From a virus, in the IMG/VR virus record IMGVR_UViG_3300030419_007641, positions 86,992 to 150,991 of that record: a DNA stretch of 64,000 nucleotides. The stretch is one strand, 5' to 3'. Of the stretch, positions 19,537 to 27,361 are shown piece after piece; positions within the stretch are counted from its first letter, which is position 1; each line of letters begins with the position of its first letter. Under the pieces are notes generated by a model. It searched no databases and was not told where the DNA came from. It saw only the letters and a program-made list of their open reading frames with translations. A program made the translations under genes and the position numbers.

Positions 19537-21906
19537 ATGCTTATTCAAGATCTTATAATATCATGGGGAAGAAATAATAGGTACCGAAGAGAGTCGCGAT
19601 TTGGTTTAATTCCAAGAAAAGAGAGCACAGCAACCAGTGATCTTGGCCTGGATGGTGAGGCTTTGCAAATTTTACAGGAAGGCCTTGATGAAGTATTATT
19701 AATTCCAGCAAATGTCGGTGATATTATTGAGCCCATAATGGCATTTATACCTCAAAATAATAATATACCTCTTCCAATACCCGGGCAACCTCTTCCCTGG
19801 GATAATCAACCTGGAGGGGATCCAGAGCTACCGGTACCTCCTAACGAATTGGAGGAATGGATGGACCGTGGTGGGCATATCCGCCGCGGCCGCCGCTTTG
19901 AAGTTGAGTCGTCAACTGGTGGTCAACACCCACATGGTGACCCTGATGCAACTAAACATGGATTAAGCCGACACCGAGTGTGTTTTACTATTCATGATGC
20001 TGAATGGGTAGCACAAAACAAAGATGTTCCTCCTGAAGAGGATACGTATGCCAATGCTTTTGGAATAGGATCGGATTTTTGGAATAGACTTCCCGATGAG
20101 GCTAAAATTAATCCAGACACAGGAGACACGTGGACTGAAGAAGAGTGGGTATCGCACTTAATTTCTACTTCCGGGGAGCCACTATCTGATAGGTTTGGTC
20201 CACATCTTCAAATAGGTGCAAAAGGTAAAGGGTGGGAAGTATGTGAATGCTGTAATTGTTGCCCTCCAATTGCTTGTGATGCTTATTGGTATTGGGAGAG
20301 ATTAGAGCAAACCGTTGCTGGTACATGGGAAGTACAAACTTGGCCAATGTGTCAGCTGCCTGTACCCGGACCAATGTGCGATTTTCCACTTGAGGAACGT
20401 ATTATTTTTCCTCAAGATCTGCTCCCGGAACGTGGTGCTCAGCGGTTAGCTTTAGCTGATCTGTTTCAAGCCGGGGATATCTTACCTGGACCAATAGTGT
20501 TTCGTGGTGTGGATGATTGGGCTATTTTGAATCGTCACGTTGAGATGATGGATGGGCCTACCGGGGTACTGGATAGACTACCTAGTATGCCGTTAGGCGG
20601 CAAAATACAGGGTGAAGATGTTAAAGACGAATTTTTCAACAACCCTGATATTAATATCGATGAGGCTAGTAAGCGCATGCGTGATCTTCAAGTACTATGG
20701 AACAAATATAATAGTAGCTTTAGCAACATTTATATTGATCTCGACTTCAGTCGACCAGATCTAGAGTTACTTGGAGACTTTAATAATCTAGATGCACCAA
20801 TTAATAGACAAAATACTCCGCTGATAGCGGAGATTCCTGGGAGGAGAGCTCTAAAAGCTCTACAAAGGGGTAAAGGGAGTGAGGTTAATAAATTTATTAA
20901 GCCTTTTGCTGGTTTAGTATTAAAATATATGCCAGAGAACCCAAATATTGTATTTAGGCGACTGTGGAATGGGCAAATTAGATTAAACTTTATAGATCCT
21001 GCGGGAGCTCAACAGATGGAAAACATTTTACGAGTCGCGAGGCAAATATTAGAAATAATGGATTGGGCAGGTTTGATAAGAGAGGGCCCGGGAGATGGAT
21101 TCGAACCCCGTCGAGAAGGCCAGGAAATAGATGAGATAATGGAACTACTGAGAGCGGACTGGAACGCGCATTTTGCAAGAAATGGCATGGACAATATACC
21201 AGCTAATACACCAGTTATTGAAACCATGGCCTGGGGTGGAAAATACGTAGTACGAGCGGATTTTGATGCCGGGTTTGGTGGCACTATGTTTCCTGATGTA
21301 CATAACGGCCCTCATCGATGTTTTTATGTTACAGATCCAGTATGGGTAGCTACCTGGCCGGAGGTTAATCCAGCGGTCGATATATTATCAATGGCTCATG
21401 ATAGAGATAAACAGTATGTTCAAGACCTTGAAGTTGGAGATATAGGAAACGGGTGGGGTGTGTGTGCAGGGTGCCCTTGCCCAGATGACAGTGACAACTT
21501 TAAACCTCTAAATAGGGGCGAGCTTAAAAAAAATCTAAACTATGCTGAGAGATGGTTGAAAGCAGCTCCTAAGGCTCTCATACCACAAGGAGAAGCTGGT
21601 GATCCCGGTGAGCCTGGTGAACCTGGTGCACCAGGTGAGATTGAAGGCGAAGAGGTATTTATGGAAATTAAAAAAGCAGCTGGACAGGTAAGGCAGGTAA
21701 AAGAGCAACCTAATTTCCCAACGCCGTTTGGTGCACCCAATGTCCCGGAACCCAAAAACCCTAAAGAAGCGCGAAAGGAATTAGATAAAGCATTAAAGCA
21801 AGATCCTGTAGCTGCTAAAGAAGCAATTAAACGTATACAAAGACTCGTGCCTGATGAAATGAACGCATTTCTTAAGCGCGCTGAAAATAAAAAACTTAAC
21901 CCCTAG
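19537..21906 (+). CDS. Cys-cluster, collagen-like virion-block protein (789 aa)
   Basis: Not recognised as a whole. It contains two related modules. At about residues 110-245 a HRVCFTIHDAEWVAQ segment leads to GWEVCECCNCCPP. At about 560-650 HRCFYVTDPVWVATWP leads to GWGVCAGCPCPDD. Each therefore ends in a Cys cluster that could bind metal or form disulphides. Around residues 688-702 there is a short collagen-like Gly-x-y run (GDPGEPGEPGAPG), and the C-terminal 90 residues are Lys/Glu/Pro-rich and helical. It closes the plus-strand structural block and meets a minus-strand gene tail to tail. Confidence 0.55.
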   Translation: MLIQDLIISWGRNNRYRRESRFGLIPRKESTATSDLGLDGEALQILQEGLDEVLLIPANVGDIIEPIMAFIPQNNNIPLPIPGQPLPWDNQPGGDPELPVPPNELEEWMDRGGHIRRGRRFEVESSTGGQHPHGDPDATKHGLSRHRVCFTIHDAEWVAQNKDVPPEEDTYANAFGIGSDFWNRLPDEAKINPDTGDTWTEEEWVSHLISTSGEPLSDRFGPHLQIGAKGKGWEVCECCNCCPPIACDAYWYWERLEQTVAGTWEVQTWPMCQLPVPGPMCDFPLEERIIFPQDLLPERGAQRLALADLFQAGDILPGPIVFRGVDDWAILNRHVEMMDGPTGVLDRLPSMPLGGKIQGEDVKDEFFNNPDINIDEASKRMRDLQVLWNKYNSSFSNIYIDLDFSRPDLELLGDFNNLDAPINRQNTPLIAEIPGRRALKALQRGKGSEVNKFIKPFAGLVLKYMPENPNIVFRRLWNGQIRLNFIDPAGAQQMENILRVARQILEIMDWAGLIREGPGDGFEPRREGQEIDEIMELLRADWNAHFARNGMDNIPANTPVIETMAWGGKYVVRADFDAGFGGTMFPDVHNGPHRCFYVTDPVWVATWPEVNPAVDILSMAHDRDKQYVQDLEVGDIGNGWGVCAGCPCPDDSDNFKPLNRGELKKNLNYAERWLKAAPKALIPQGEAGDPGEPGEPGAPGEIEGEEVFMEIKKAAGQVRQVKEQPNFPTPFGAPNVPEPKNPKEARKELDKALKQDPVAAKEAIKRIQRLVPDEMNAFLKRAENKKLNP

Positions 21907-22133
21907 AGGCGCCCTAGGGCAACTTCTACTTTAAGATCATGCTTCATTGAATGAAATCGCTCACTGATATATTTCTGAAAAGCTAGCGGCTTTACCCATT
22001 TATTATCATTACAGCTATCTACCTTACCGCCTACTACTTCTAACGCCTCAATTAAACAAGCCCACCTCACAAATTCATCAAATTTCATAGTTTTTGTATT
22101 ACCATCTTTTAAGTTAAAAGTAAATTGTTTCAT
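21903..22133 (-). CDS. Hypothetical protein (76 aa)
   Basis: A small soluble protein with an N-terminal beta hairpin (MKQFTFNLKDGNTKTMKFDEF) and a helical remainder. I do not recognise it. It is the last gene of a three-gene minus-strand group (22933 to 21903) and overlaps the stop of the convergent large plus-strand gene by four bases. Confidence 0.5.
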   Translation of the reverse strand: MKQFTFNLKDGNTKTMKFDEFVRWACLIEALEVVGGKVDSCNDNKWVKPLAFQKYISERFHSMKHDLKVEVALGRL

Positions 22134-22151
22134 ATTATTTTTCTAATTATA

Positions 22152-22610
22152 TTATAGTTCCGTTCCTTTAGTATACTCTTGCTTAGTAAACGAAACATCT
22201 GTCGTGGACTCAGACTCTTCAGTAATATTTTGAAACTGCTTACTTACATCCATGGGCGTTGTAAGCAGCGTCGGTGTAAGGGACACATCTATTCTAAAAT
22301 CATTATTACATTTTTCACATGTATAAATATTTTCTAAATTTAGAAAGATATTACCTGTATGTGTATAATTTCCACATGGGCAGACTACAGAGCCTTCGCT
22401 AAGGCTTAAAAGTTGTTCTAATTCCCCTTCAAATTCTGCTGTTAGTGTTGTATTTTTATTAATTCTAAAAGAAGAATAAATAAACGCGACAATAAATTGT
22501 GTTACAAAAGCTAAAGCAGAAGCTTCCCAAAAACCAAAGACATTTTTAAGCCCAAATCCAAATAATATAGCTACCGCTGAGGCGATTAAAAGAGATCTAA
22601 TAATGATCAT
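22152..22610 (-). CDS. Membrane protein with Zn-ribbon-like Cys pairs (152 aa)
   Basis: Residues about 1-48 form two hydrophobic segments (LLIASAVAILFGFGL and ALAFVTQFIVAFIYSSF), consistent with a membrane hairpin. The soluble part has a CPCG motif near residue 78 and CEKC near residue 98. Such a paired-Cys ribbon occurs in unnamed proteins of marine T4-like phages. The start overlaps the stop of the upstream gene (ATGA). The function is unknown; it could be a membrane-anchored regulator or an envelope-acting factor. Confidence 0.55.
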   Translation of the reverse strand: MIIIRSLLIASAVAILFGFGLKNVFGFWEASALAFVTQFIVAFIYSSFRINKNTTLTAEFEGELEQLLSLSEGSVVCPCGNYTHTGNIFLNLENIYTCEKCNNDFRIDVSLTPTLLTTPMDVSKQFQNITEESESTTDVSFTKQEYTKGTEL

Positions 22611-22933
22611 ATATCTATTTTAGATAAATCATCGGGAATATCAAGGATTAACTTATTAATATTGTCAATCTTAGTAACTAAATTAGTAAGCGCCGCTTTA
22701 TTTATTTCCGGGCTTTTAGACGCATTAGCTAACATAGTTCTCAATTCTGCCAAACAAGTAAAAGTATCACCTAGTACCTTAATAAGATTATCTAATTCAA
22801 ATGGTAAAATAGGAGGAGCTTTTTGGATTTTTTCATCGTCCTTATATTTTATAATTTGATCCTGGACATTCATATGAAAATTAATAGGCTTGTCCTCAGG
22901 CTTGGTACTATACGGAAATTCTCCACTATTCAT
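22607..22933 (-). CDS. Hypothetical protein (108 aa)
   Basis: Pro-rich N-terminal half, then two amphipathic helices (FELDNLIKVLGDTFTCLAEL and NLVTKIDNINKLIL). I do not recognise it. A CATAAATA box lies 7 bases before its start on the minus strand, so unlike most minus-strand neighbours it is probably expressed late. Confidence 0.5.
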   Translation of the reverse strand: MNSGEFPYSTKPEDKPINFHMNVQDQIIKYKDDEKIQKAPPILPFELDNLIKVLGDTFTCLAELRTMLANASKSPEINKAALTNLVTKIDNINKLILDIPDDLSKIDI

Positions 22934-22940
22934 TTGTAAT

Positions 22941-22948
22941 TATTTATG
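22941..22948 (-). promoter_or_regulatory. Late promoter box CATAAATA, minus strand
   Basis: Lies 7 bases before the minus-strand start at 22933 and back to back with the plus-strand box at 22956-22962. Confidence 0.5.
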
Positions 22949-22955
22949 CTAGAGA

Positions 22956-22962
22956 CTAAATA
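22956..22962 (+). promoter_or_regulatory. Late promoter box CTAAATA
   Basis: Lies 5 bases before the ATG at 22968. CTAAATA is the core late motif described for marine T4-like phages, and the same GACTAAATA context recurs at 54544-54552. Confidence 0.55.
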
Positions 22963-22967
22963 ATTTT

Positions 22968-23402
22968 ATGGCCAGATTTGAAAACAGATTTTTTAAGGTT
23001 CTTAAAGAGCAAGACGAAGAAAGAGAGGCATTTCAAGCAACTCTAGATGATGATACCGCTGCAGAAGATTTTGATGTAGATGTTGAAGTTGATGAGACTG
23101 TTGTTGAAGATGACCCTAATGTAGCAGCTGCTCGAGCAGTAGAAGAGCGTAATGAAGCTATGAGAATTACATTACAGGGGTGGATTGAGGAGATGAAGAA
23201 TTTTTTAACATTCTTAAATAGTCAAGATCCGGCGTCTATTCAGTCAGCATTAAGTAATGCTGAGCCTGATACCATCTTTGATAGGATGAAGGATTCAGAG
23301 CAGCGTAAAATTGCTCGAGTTGCATCTGACTTAGCTTCGCTTCAGCAAGGATTTGAAGGTTACCTCGCTCAATCTGCAAATCCTCAGTTTAAATACGTAT
23401 AA
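22968..23402 (+). CDS. Probable internal head protein with capsid-targeting-like leader (144 aa)
   Basis: The N-terminus MARFENRFFKVLKEQ has a Phe-rich leader ending in Leu12-Lys13-Glu14, which fits the L-x-E cleavage rule of the T4 prohead protease. The FFKVLKE segment is identical to one in the protein at 46108. A strongly acidic stretch follows (about residues 25-55) and then a helical domain with a WIEEMKNFLTFLN motif. I infer packaging into the head; no enzymatic motif is seen. A late promoter precedes the gene and a strong terminator lies 33 bases after the stop, so it is an isolated late unit amid minus-strand early genes. Confidence 0.65.
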   Translation: MARFENRFFKVLKEQDEEREAFQATLDDDTAAEDFDVDVEVDETVVEDDPNVAAARAVEERNEAMRITLQGWIEEMKNFLTFLNSQDPASIQSALSNAEPDTIFDRMKDSEQRKIARVASDLASLQQGFEGYLAQSANPQFKYV

Positions 23403-24439
23403 TTTTTATACTTTTTTATTTCAGATAACCTCACAATACCTTCGAGCCCTTCGAAGGTATTTTTTTGTATAAAGTCCCATTTTATTTCATCTACTTTGCA
23501 TGTAATTGCAATATCATTAAAGTCTTTAAATTTCTTACCAAATTTTTCAGGCCATATAAACACCTGTTCCCCTTGGTTAAGTAAAGCTTCTGACTTTACT
23601 AAGGAAGCTTGGTCAACCCACTGAGAATCAAGGATCCACACCCTCTGATACCATTTTAAAGTACCATCTAGTTGTTGTTGCTGTCTTGATGTAAATGACT
23701 TACCTCGTTCTGTAATACCTGCAACTGCTACAGAGTTTTTAGTAAAAAACGCATTAATAGGTCCCTCAAAAATATATACATTTTCGTGATCATTACTGAC
23801 CTTATCAATATTGAACAACGTTTTCTCGGCATTTACCCTCCCTAGATATTTTGGTTTCGTTTTTTTATCTCTATTTAACAGCGTCCTACTTTGATAAAAT
23901 TCAATGTCTTTATTCTCATTAACAAAAGGAACTATTAGTCTATTTTTATGAACCTTATCAACAAATGACAAGTATAAACTGTCTGGTCTATTTACTGCGG
24001 TATCTAATCGCCTATTCTTAATAGTTTGCAATGCTGTTCGTAGTACATCATTTCCTTTATAAAAATCTACTTGAGTACTATCGGATAAATTAATACTATC
24101 TTTTGGAAGCGTTTCAGTAGTATATTTTTTAACTTCGAGCTCCGTGTCTATCGTTTCAATGTCAGGAACATGTTCTTTTAGTTCTTTAATAACATCGGCA
24201 TCACTACCCCCGGATATTTCTTTAATCCACTTTAAAGGCTTACTTGACCAACCACAATTATGACAAAAGATATTATCATTTTTAGGAATATAATAACACC
24301 GTCTCTTCTTTCCTAGGGACCTGCCCTCTTTGCAAATTGGACAGCTGCACTGATAAACATTGTTAAATTTGTTATACTTTGGGTAATAACCTAGTTCATA
24401 AAACTTAAGTATAACAAAGTCTTCAGGCAAAGAGATCAT
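23384..24439 (-). CDS. 61: DNA primase, T4 gp61-like
   Basis: A 351-residue primase. The N-terminal zinc-binding domain has Cys31, Cys33, Cys36 and then Cys59-His60-x-Cys62. The TOPRIM-type catalytic part includes YIFEGPINAFF near residue 220 and GITERG shortly after, with acidic residues for metal binding. It makes RNA primers for lagging-strand synthesis with the gp41 helicase. The start overlaps the 3' end of the RNase H gene, so the two are probably coupled. Its own 3' end overlaps the convergent gene at 22968, and the plus-strand terminator of that gene lies inside this coding sequence. Confidence 0.85.
   Translation of the reverse strand: MISLPEDFVILKFYELGYYPKYNKFNNVYQCSCPICKEGRSLGKKRRCYYIPKNDNIFCHNCGWSSKPLKWIKEISGGSDADVIKELKEHVPDIETIDTELEVKKYTTETLPKDSINLSDSTQVDFYKGNDVLRTALQTIKNRRLDTAVNRPDSLYLSFVDKVHKNRLIVPFVNENKDIEFYQSRTLLNRDKKTKPKYLGRVNAEKTLFNIDKVSNDHENVYIFEGPINAFFTKNSVAVAGITERGKSFTSRQQQQLDGTLKWYQRVWILDSQWVDQASLVKSEALLNQGEQVFIWPEKFGKKFKDFNDIAITCKVDEIKWDFIQKNTFEGLEGIVRLSEIKKYKNYTYLN
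23435..23466 (+). terminator. Intrinsic terminator for the gene at 22968, inside the antisense primase gene
   Basis: A perfect 11-base stem, AATACCTTCGA (23435-23445) and TCGAAGGTATT (23451-23461), with a GCCCT loop, is followed by a T-run on the plus strand. No comparable T-run follows on the minus strand. It would stop late plus-strand transcription before it reads through the early region. Confidence 0.8.
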
Positions 24440-25304
24440 CTAATTTATTATAGAGAGATTTCATAAAAAATAAACTATACCATTTTTCCTTATTGTCAAG
24501 AATTCTGTTAAAGTTATATTCTTCGCAAAACGCTATAAATACCTGGTAGTCCGGGTTAACTGTTTTGGCGAGTTGTTGCTTGTAATAGTCGTCCTCTGCT
24601 TTAATGCTTTTGTATTTATCCAAAGAAAAAATTTCCTCATTTCTCTCAAAAATTTCTGTCTGTTCTGCGGTGAGCTTAATATCATTATTTAAATAGCTAT
24701 TTACTTTTGCTTTACCAAATCCTGGTATACCAGGCACATTATCTGACTTGTCACCTGTTAAGCATTTAGCAGTAAACCAATCTGAAACATTTTTATAACC
24801 TGTGGACTCCTGAAAGTTCGAATCCTCAAAGAATATCTTTCTTATGGGATCATACAACGTAACATCTTCATTTATTAGCTGTATAAAATCTCTATCTACA
24901 GAGACTATTACCTTCTTACCTTCATCCTCCTTACATATATATGCAACAATATCATCAGCTTCTAACTGGCTAGGAAAAATAGAGTTAATGCCCAAGGAAA
25001 GCAATATTGACTTAATTACTTCATTGTTTTCATGCGGCGACGTGTCTTTAGATCTATTGCCTTTATAGTCCTCAAACACCTTTTTACGTTCATTTACTTT
25101 ATACTCCTTCTTTTCATCCCATACGACAATGGTTGTATGTGGAACAAACTGCTTAACATAAGAATTTATGGCATTAAGGGTAAAGTAGATATGTAAATTA
25201 CTGACCTGATCAGGTGTATCAGTCTTTGTCCTCTTCGACTGCTGTTTCGCTGTATGATATGTTCGGTGTATTAAATTGTTTCCGTCTATTATCAGAGTTT
25301 TCAT
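24423..25304 (-). CDS. rnh: RNase H / 5'-3' exonuclease (FEN family)
   Basis: A 293-residue member of the 5' nuclease family, matching T4 RNase H. Metal-binding acidic residues are visible: Asp7 (LIIDGNN), Glu115-Ala-Asp117-Asp118, Asp137-Arg-Asp139, and Asp185 and Asp188 in GDKSDNVPG. A helix-hairpin-helix DNA-binding motif (PGIPGFGKAK) follows. It removes RNA primers and flaps during lagging-strand processing. Its start lies inside the 3' end of the upstream gene (86-base overlap) and its stop overlaps the primase start. Confidence 0.85.
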   Translation of the reverse strand: MKTLIIDGNNLIHRTYHTAKQQSKRTKTDTPDQVSNLHIYFTLNAINSYVKQFVPHTTIVVWDEKKEYKVNERKKVFEDYKGNRSKDTSPHENNEVIKSILLSLGINSIFPSQLEADDIVAYICKEDEGKKVIVSVDRDFIQLINEDVTLYDPIRKIFFEDSNFQESTGYKNVSDWFTAKCLTGDKSDNVPGIPGFGKAKVNSYLNNDIKLTAEQTEIFERNEEIFSLDKYKSIKAEDDYYKQQLAKTVNPDYQVFIAFCEEYNFNRILDNKEKWYSLFFMKSLYNKLDDLFA

Positions 25305-25548
25305 TTTTAAAGTATTGCGCCTCGGACACTTTAAACACAGCCCGGGGAAGTTTCTCTACATATTTTATTATATCATTGTTCCTTGCATGTTCAAATGCAT
25401 CTACAGGAACTTTAACATTTTCCATAGTTGGAATGGATAAACATCCCACAGACTCTTTATTAGGCTCAACAATAATAAACATTTGACCGGCATAATCTCC
25501 GGTCTGTACAGCATATACTTGCTTTTTAGAAAATTGGATCTTGGCCAT
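25219..25548 (-). CDS. Conserved phage protein of unknown function (109 aa)
   Basis: A small protein with a beta-rich N-terminus (VYAVQTGDYAGQMFIIVEPN) and a VEKLPRAVFKV motif. This pattern resembles an unnamed protein encoded near the clamp and clamp-loader genes of marine T4-like phages. It overlaps the genes on both sides in the same direction (86 bases with RNase H, 23 bases with the upstream gene). The last 30 residues, encoded in the RNase H overlap, are less constrained-looking. I assign no function. Confidence 0.6.
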   Translation of the reverse strand: MAKIQFSKKQVYAVQTGDYAGQMFIIVEPNKESVGCLSIPTMENVKVPVDAFEHARNNDIIKYVEKLPRAVFKVSEAQYFKNENSDNRRKQFNTPNISYSETAVEEDKD

Positions 25549-25846
25549 TTGGATCGCTTTTAAATTGCTGCGCCTCTACAGCAAAGTACTTAATTAAAAA
25601 AGAATTGAGAGCTTCAGCTTGCATGGGTGTACTGGCAGACTTTATGTCTATATGTCTACCGTCGAAATCATATCCTAATAATATATAACTATCTAAATAC
25701 TCACTAAGTATACTCCCGAGTCTAGCGGCTAAGTCCTTCCTCTTCTTAAACGTCTTTTTTTCTCGAATATTAAATTTTAGAGCTTCTTCTATAATGTCTC
25801 TAAGTTCATCATCTTCGGGAGAATTAACGCTATCACTTTCTTCCAT
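25526..25846 (-). CDS. Conserved phage protein of unknown function (106 aa)
   Basis: Acidic N-terminus, then a helical region (ELRDIIEEALKFNI) and a YILLGYDFDG segment typical of an unnamed family in the replication clusters of marine T4-like phages. It lies between the clamp gene group and RNase H, with close spacing, so it is probably co-transcribed with replication genes. No catalytic motif is seen. Confidence 0.6.
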   Translation of the reverse strand: MEESDSVNSPEDDELRDIIEEALKFNIREKKTFKKRKDLAARLGSILSEYLDSYILLGYDFDGRHIDIKSASTPMQAEALNSFLIKYFAVEAQQFKSDPNGQDPIF

Positions 25847-25850
25847 ATAA

Positions 25851-26189
25851 CTATTTAGTCAAAAATTTACTATTCGTTTTTTGACCAACATTATTGCTTA
25901 ATAATCTCTGAACTACTACCTCTATAGAATCTGTCCTTAAACTAAAATTACCCTTAAAATTTTGATTACCGTCATCAAAGTTAAAAAGGTATTCTCCCTT
26001 AAATGGGGTGTTTTCAAAACATGTAATAAATACAGACGCTCCAGAAGGATCTACTAATACCGTCCATTTTCTAGGATCTGCTTCTGTATATTTATCAAAA
26101 ATTCTTAACGTTACAAATCCGTTATCTTTAAGTCTTTTAATAAAATAACCTGCGGTTTTTAATTTATTTTTTTTATGTAAATGTGTCAT
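25851..26189 (-). CDS. Small protein downstream of the sliding clamp (112 aa)
   Basis: Basic N-terminus (HLHKKNKLKTAGYFIKRLKD) followed by an alternating beta region with aromatic residues. Its start overlaps the clamp stop by four bases (ATGA), so the two are probably coupled in translation. In T4 other clamp-linked regulators occupy nearby positions, but I see no clear match and leave the function open. Confidence 0.55.
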   Translation of the reverse strand: MTHLHKKNKLKTAGYFIKRLKDNGFVTLRIFDKYTEADPRKWTVLVDPSGASVFITCFENTPFKGEYLFNFDDGNQNFKGNFSLRTDSIEVVVQRLLSNNVGQKTNSKFLTK

Positions 26190-26905
26190 TGAGTTAATGC
26201 TGAAATTATATACTTCAATTTAATACCATCTGCTTCAATTTCAAATACAACTACACCATACTCTGTATTTATTTTAACTTTAAACTCATTACTAATTGAT
26301 GTTAGTAATCTTATATTATCAAAGTTTATAGGTGTCGGTTTGAGTGTAAAATTGACAGGTCCTAGAGATATAGTAAAATTATCTGTATTATGTCGAGCTC
26401 GATCAGTTAGCTCAGCCATTAATTCCCCGTCCTCAATATAAAAATAAATTTTATTTGTTTCAGACGCAAATGTACTACCTTTAAAAATTCGTTGTAATAA
26501 TGGCTTATCTAAAGTAAACTCAACATCAAATTCAAATTTATTAATTTTATCTAAATTAATACTCGGATTAGTTAAAAAGCCTTCCTCAAATAAATGATAT
26601 TGAAACTTTACATTAGAACCACTATACTCAATATTATTAGAATTAATTTTTAATGTAATATCATCAGTTTCTAGTGTATCTAGAACACGAGATAATTTTT
26701 TAATATCAGGTATATTTAATGTATCTTCAAAACTCGAAGGTACTGTATATTCTGAATAGAGTATAAGCGTATTATCTATACTAGATACTAAACTTGTTAG
26801 TTTATCTTCTCGAACATTAAAGATTGCACTATCGCTTATTTTTGAAACAGCGTCCAAAAACGTTAAAAATTCACCCCTTCTTGGTAGATTTAGCTCCTTT
26901 TCCAT
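26186..26905 (-). CDS. 45: Sliding clamp, T4 gp45-like
   Basis: A 239-residue protein with the length and strand pattern of the T4 trimeric clamp. The N-terminal part (FLTFLDAVSKISDSAIF...) and the second half (FKGSTFASETNKIYFYIEDGELMAELTDR) match clamp proteins of this group. In T4, gp45 tethers the gp43 polymerase to DNA and also activates late transcription with gp55, which is encoded in this window. The gene overlaps the upstream ORF by 35 bases. The clamp-loader genes (gp44/gp62) are not in this window. Confidence 0.85.
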   Translation of the reverse strand: MEKELNLPRRGEFLTFLDAVSKISDSAIFNVREDKLTSLVSSIDNTLILYSEYTVPSSFEDTLNIPDIKKLSRVLDTLETDDITLKINSNNIEYSGSNVKFQYHLFEEGFLTNPSINLDKINKFEFDVEFTLDKPLLQRIFKGSTFASETNKIYFYIEDGELMAELTDRARHNTDNFTISLGPVNFTLKPTPINFDNIRLLTSISNEFKVKINTEYGVVVFEIEADGIKLKYIISALTQ

Positions 26906-27359
26906 TATCTAATTTTAAGCTAATTTTTTTTAATAGCAAATTTTGTTCTTTAATTAAATCAATTAGCTTATCTATCTTCGATGGTTCAGATAAATCAAAC
27001 TCTAATTGGTTAGAACTATCGGGTTTAGTGGTAACAGCAGGAGGTGCTGCAGCAGGAGGTGCTGACTGGGCTTGCGCAGCTGCTAATTCTTGCGCAGCTT
27101 GCCGCACATCAACTTCTACCACAGGCGAGGCAGCCGGCTCCTGTACAGGAGCCGGTGCCGGCGCGTTTTGTTGCTGTGCGGCAATATATTGCTGCTGTTC
27201 AGTAGGTGTCCGGATCACCTCTTCGAAACGTTGTTTCATAACGTGGGAGCTAGGTTGAAGATTACCGGATTGCCCAATTAGCATTTGATCTTGCTTATGG
27301 GCATCACCATAAACTGTTCCCATAAACTGTAAAACAGCTTGTTTTTCTTCGTTAGTCAT
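26871..27359 (-). CDS. Ala/Pro/Gln-rich linker protein (162 aa)
   Basis: A helical N-terminus (EEKQAVLQFMGTVYGDAHKQ), a long low-complexity middle of Ala, Pro and Gln (about residues 50-110), and a C-terminal coiled coil (IDKLIDLIKEQNLLLKKISL) with a Lys-rich end. It lies between gp32 and gp45 on the same strand. It could be a flexible adaptor in the replication machinery, but this rests on position and composition only. Confidence 0.55.
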   Translation of the reverse strand: MTNEEKQAVLQFMGTVYGDAHKQDQMLIGQSGNLQPSSHVMKQRFEEVIRTPTEQQQYIAAQQQNAPAPAPVQEPAASPVVEVDVRQAAQELAAAQAQSAPPAAAPPAVTTKPDSSNQLEFDLSEPSKIDKLIDLIKEQNLLLKKISLKLDNGKGAKSTKKG

Positions 27360-27361
27360 TT

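Noticed and set aside
21895-21925. Terminator formed by CCCTA/TAGGG after the 789-residue gene
   Set aside because: The stem is only five bases and no T-run follows on either strand.
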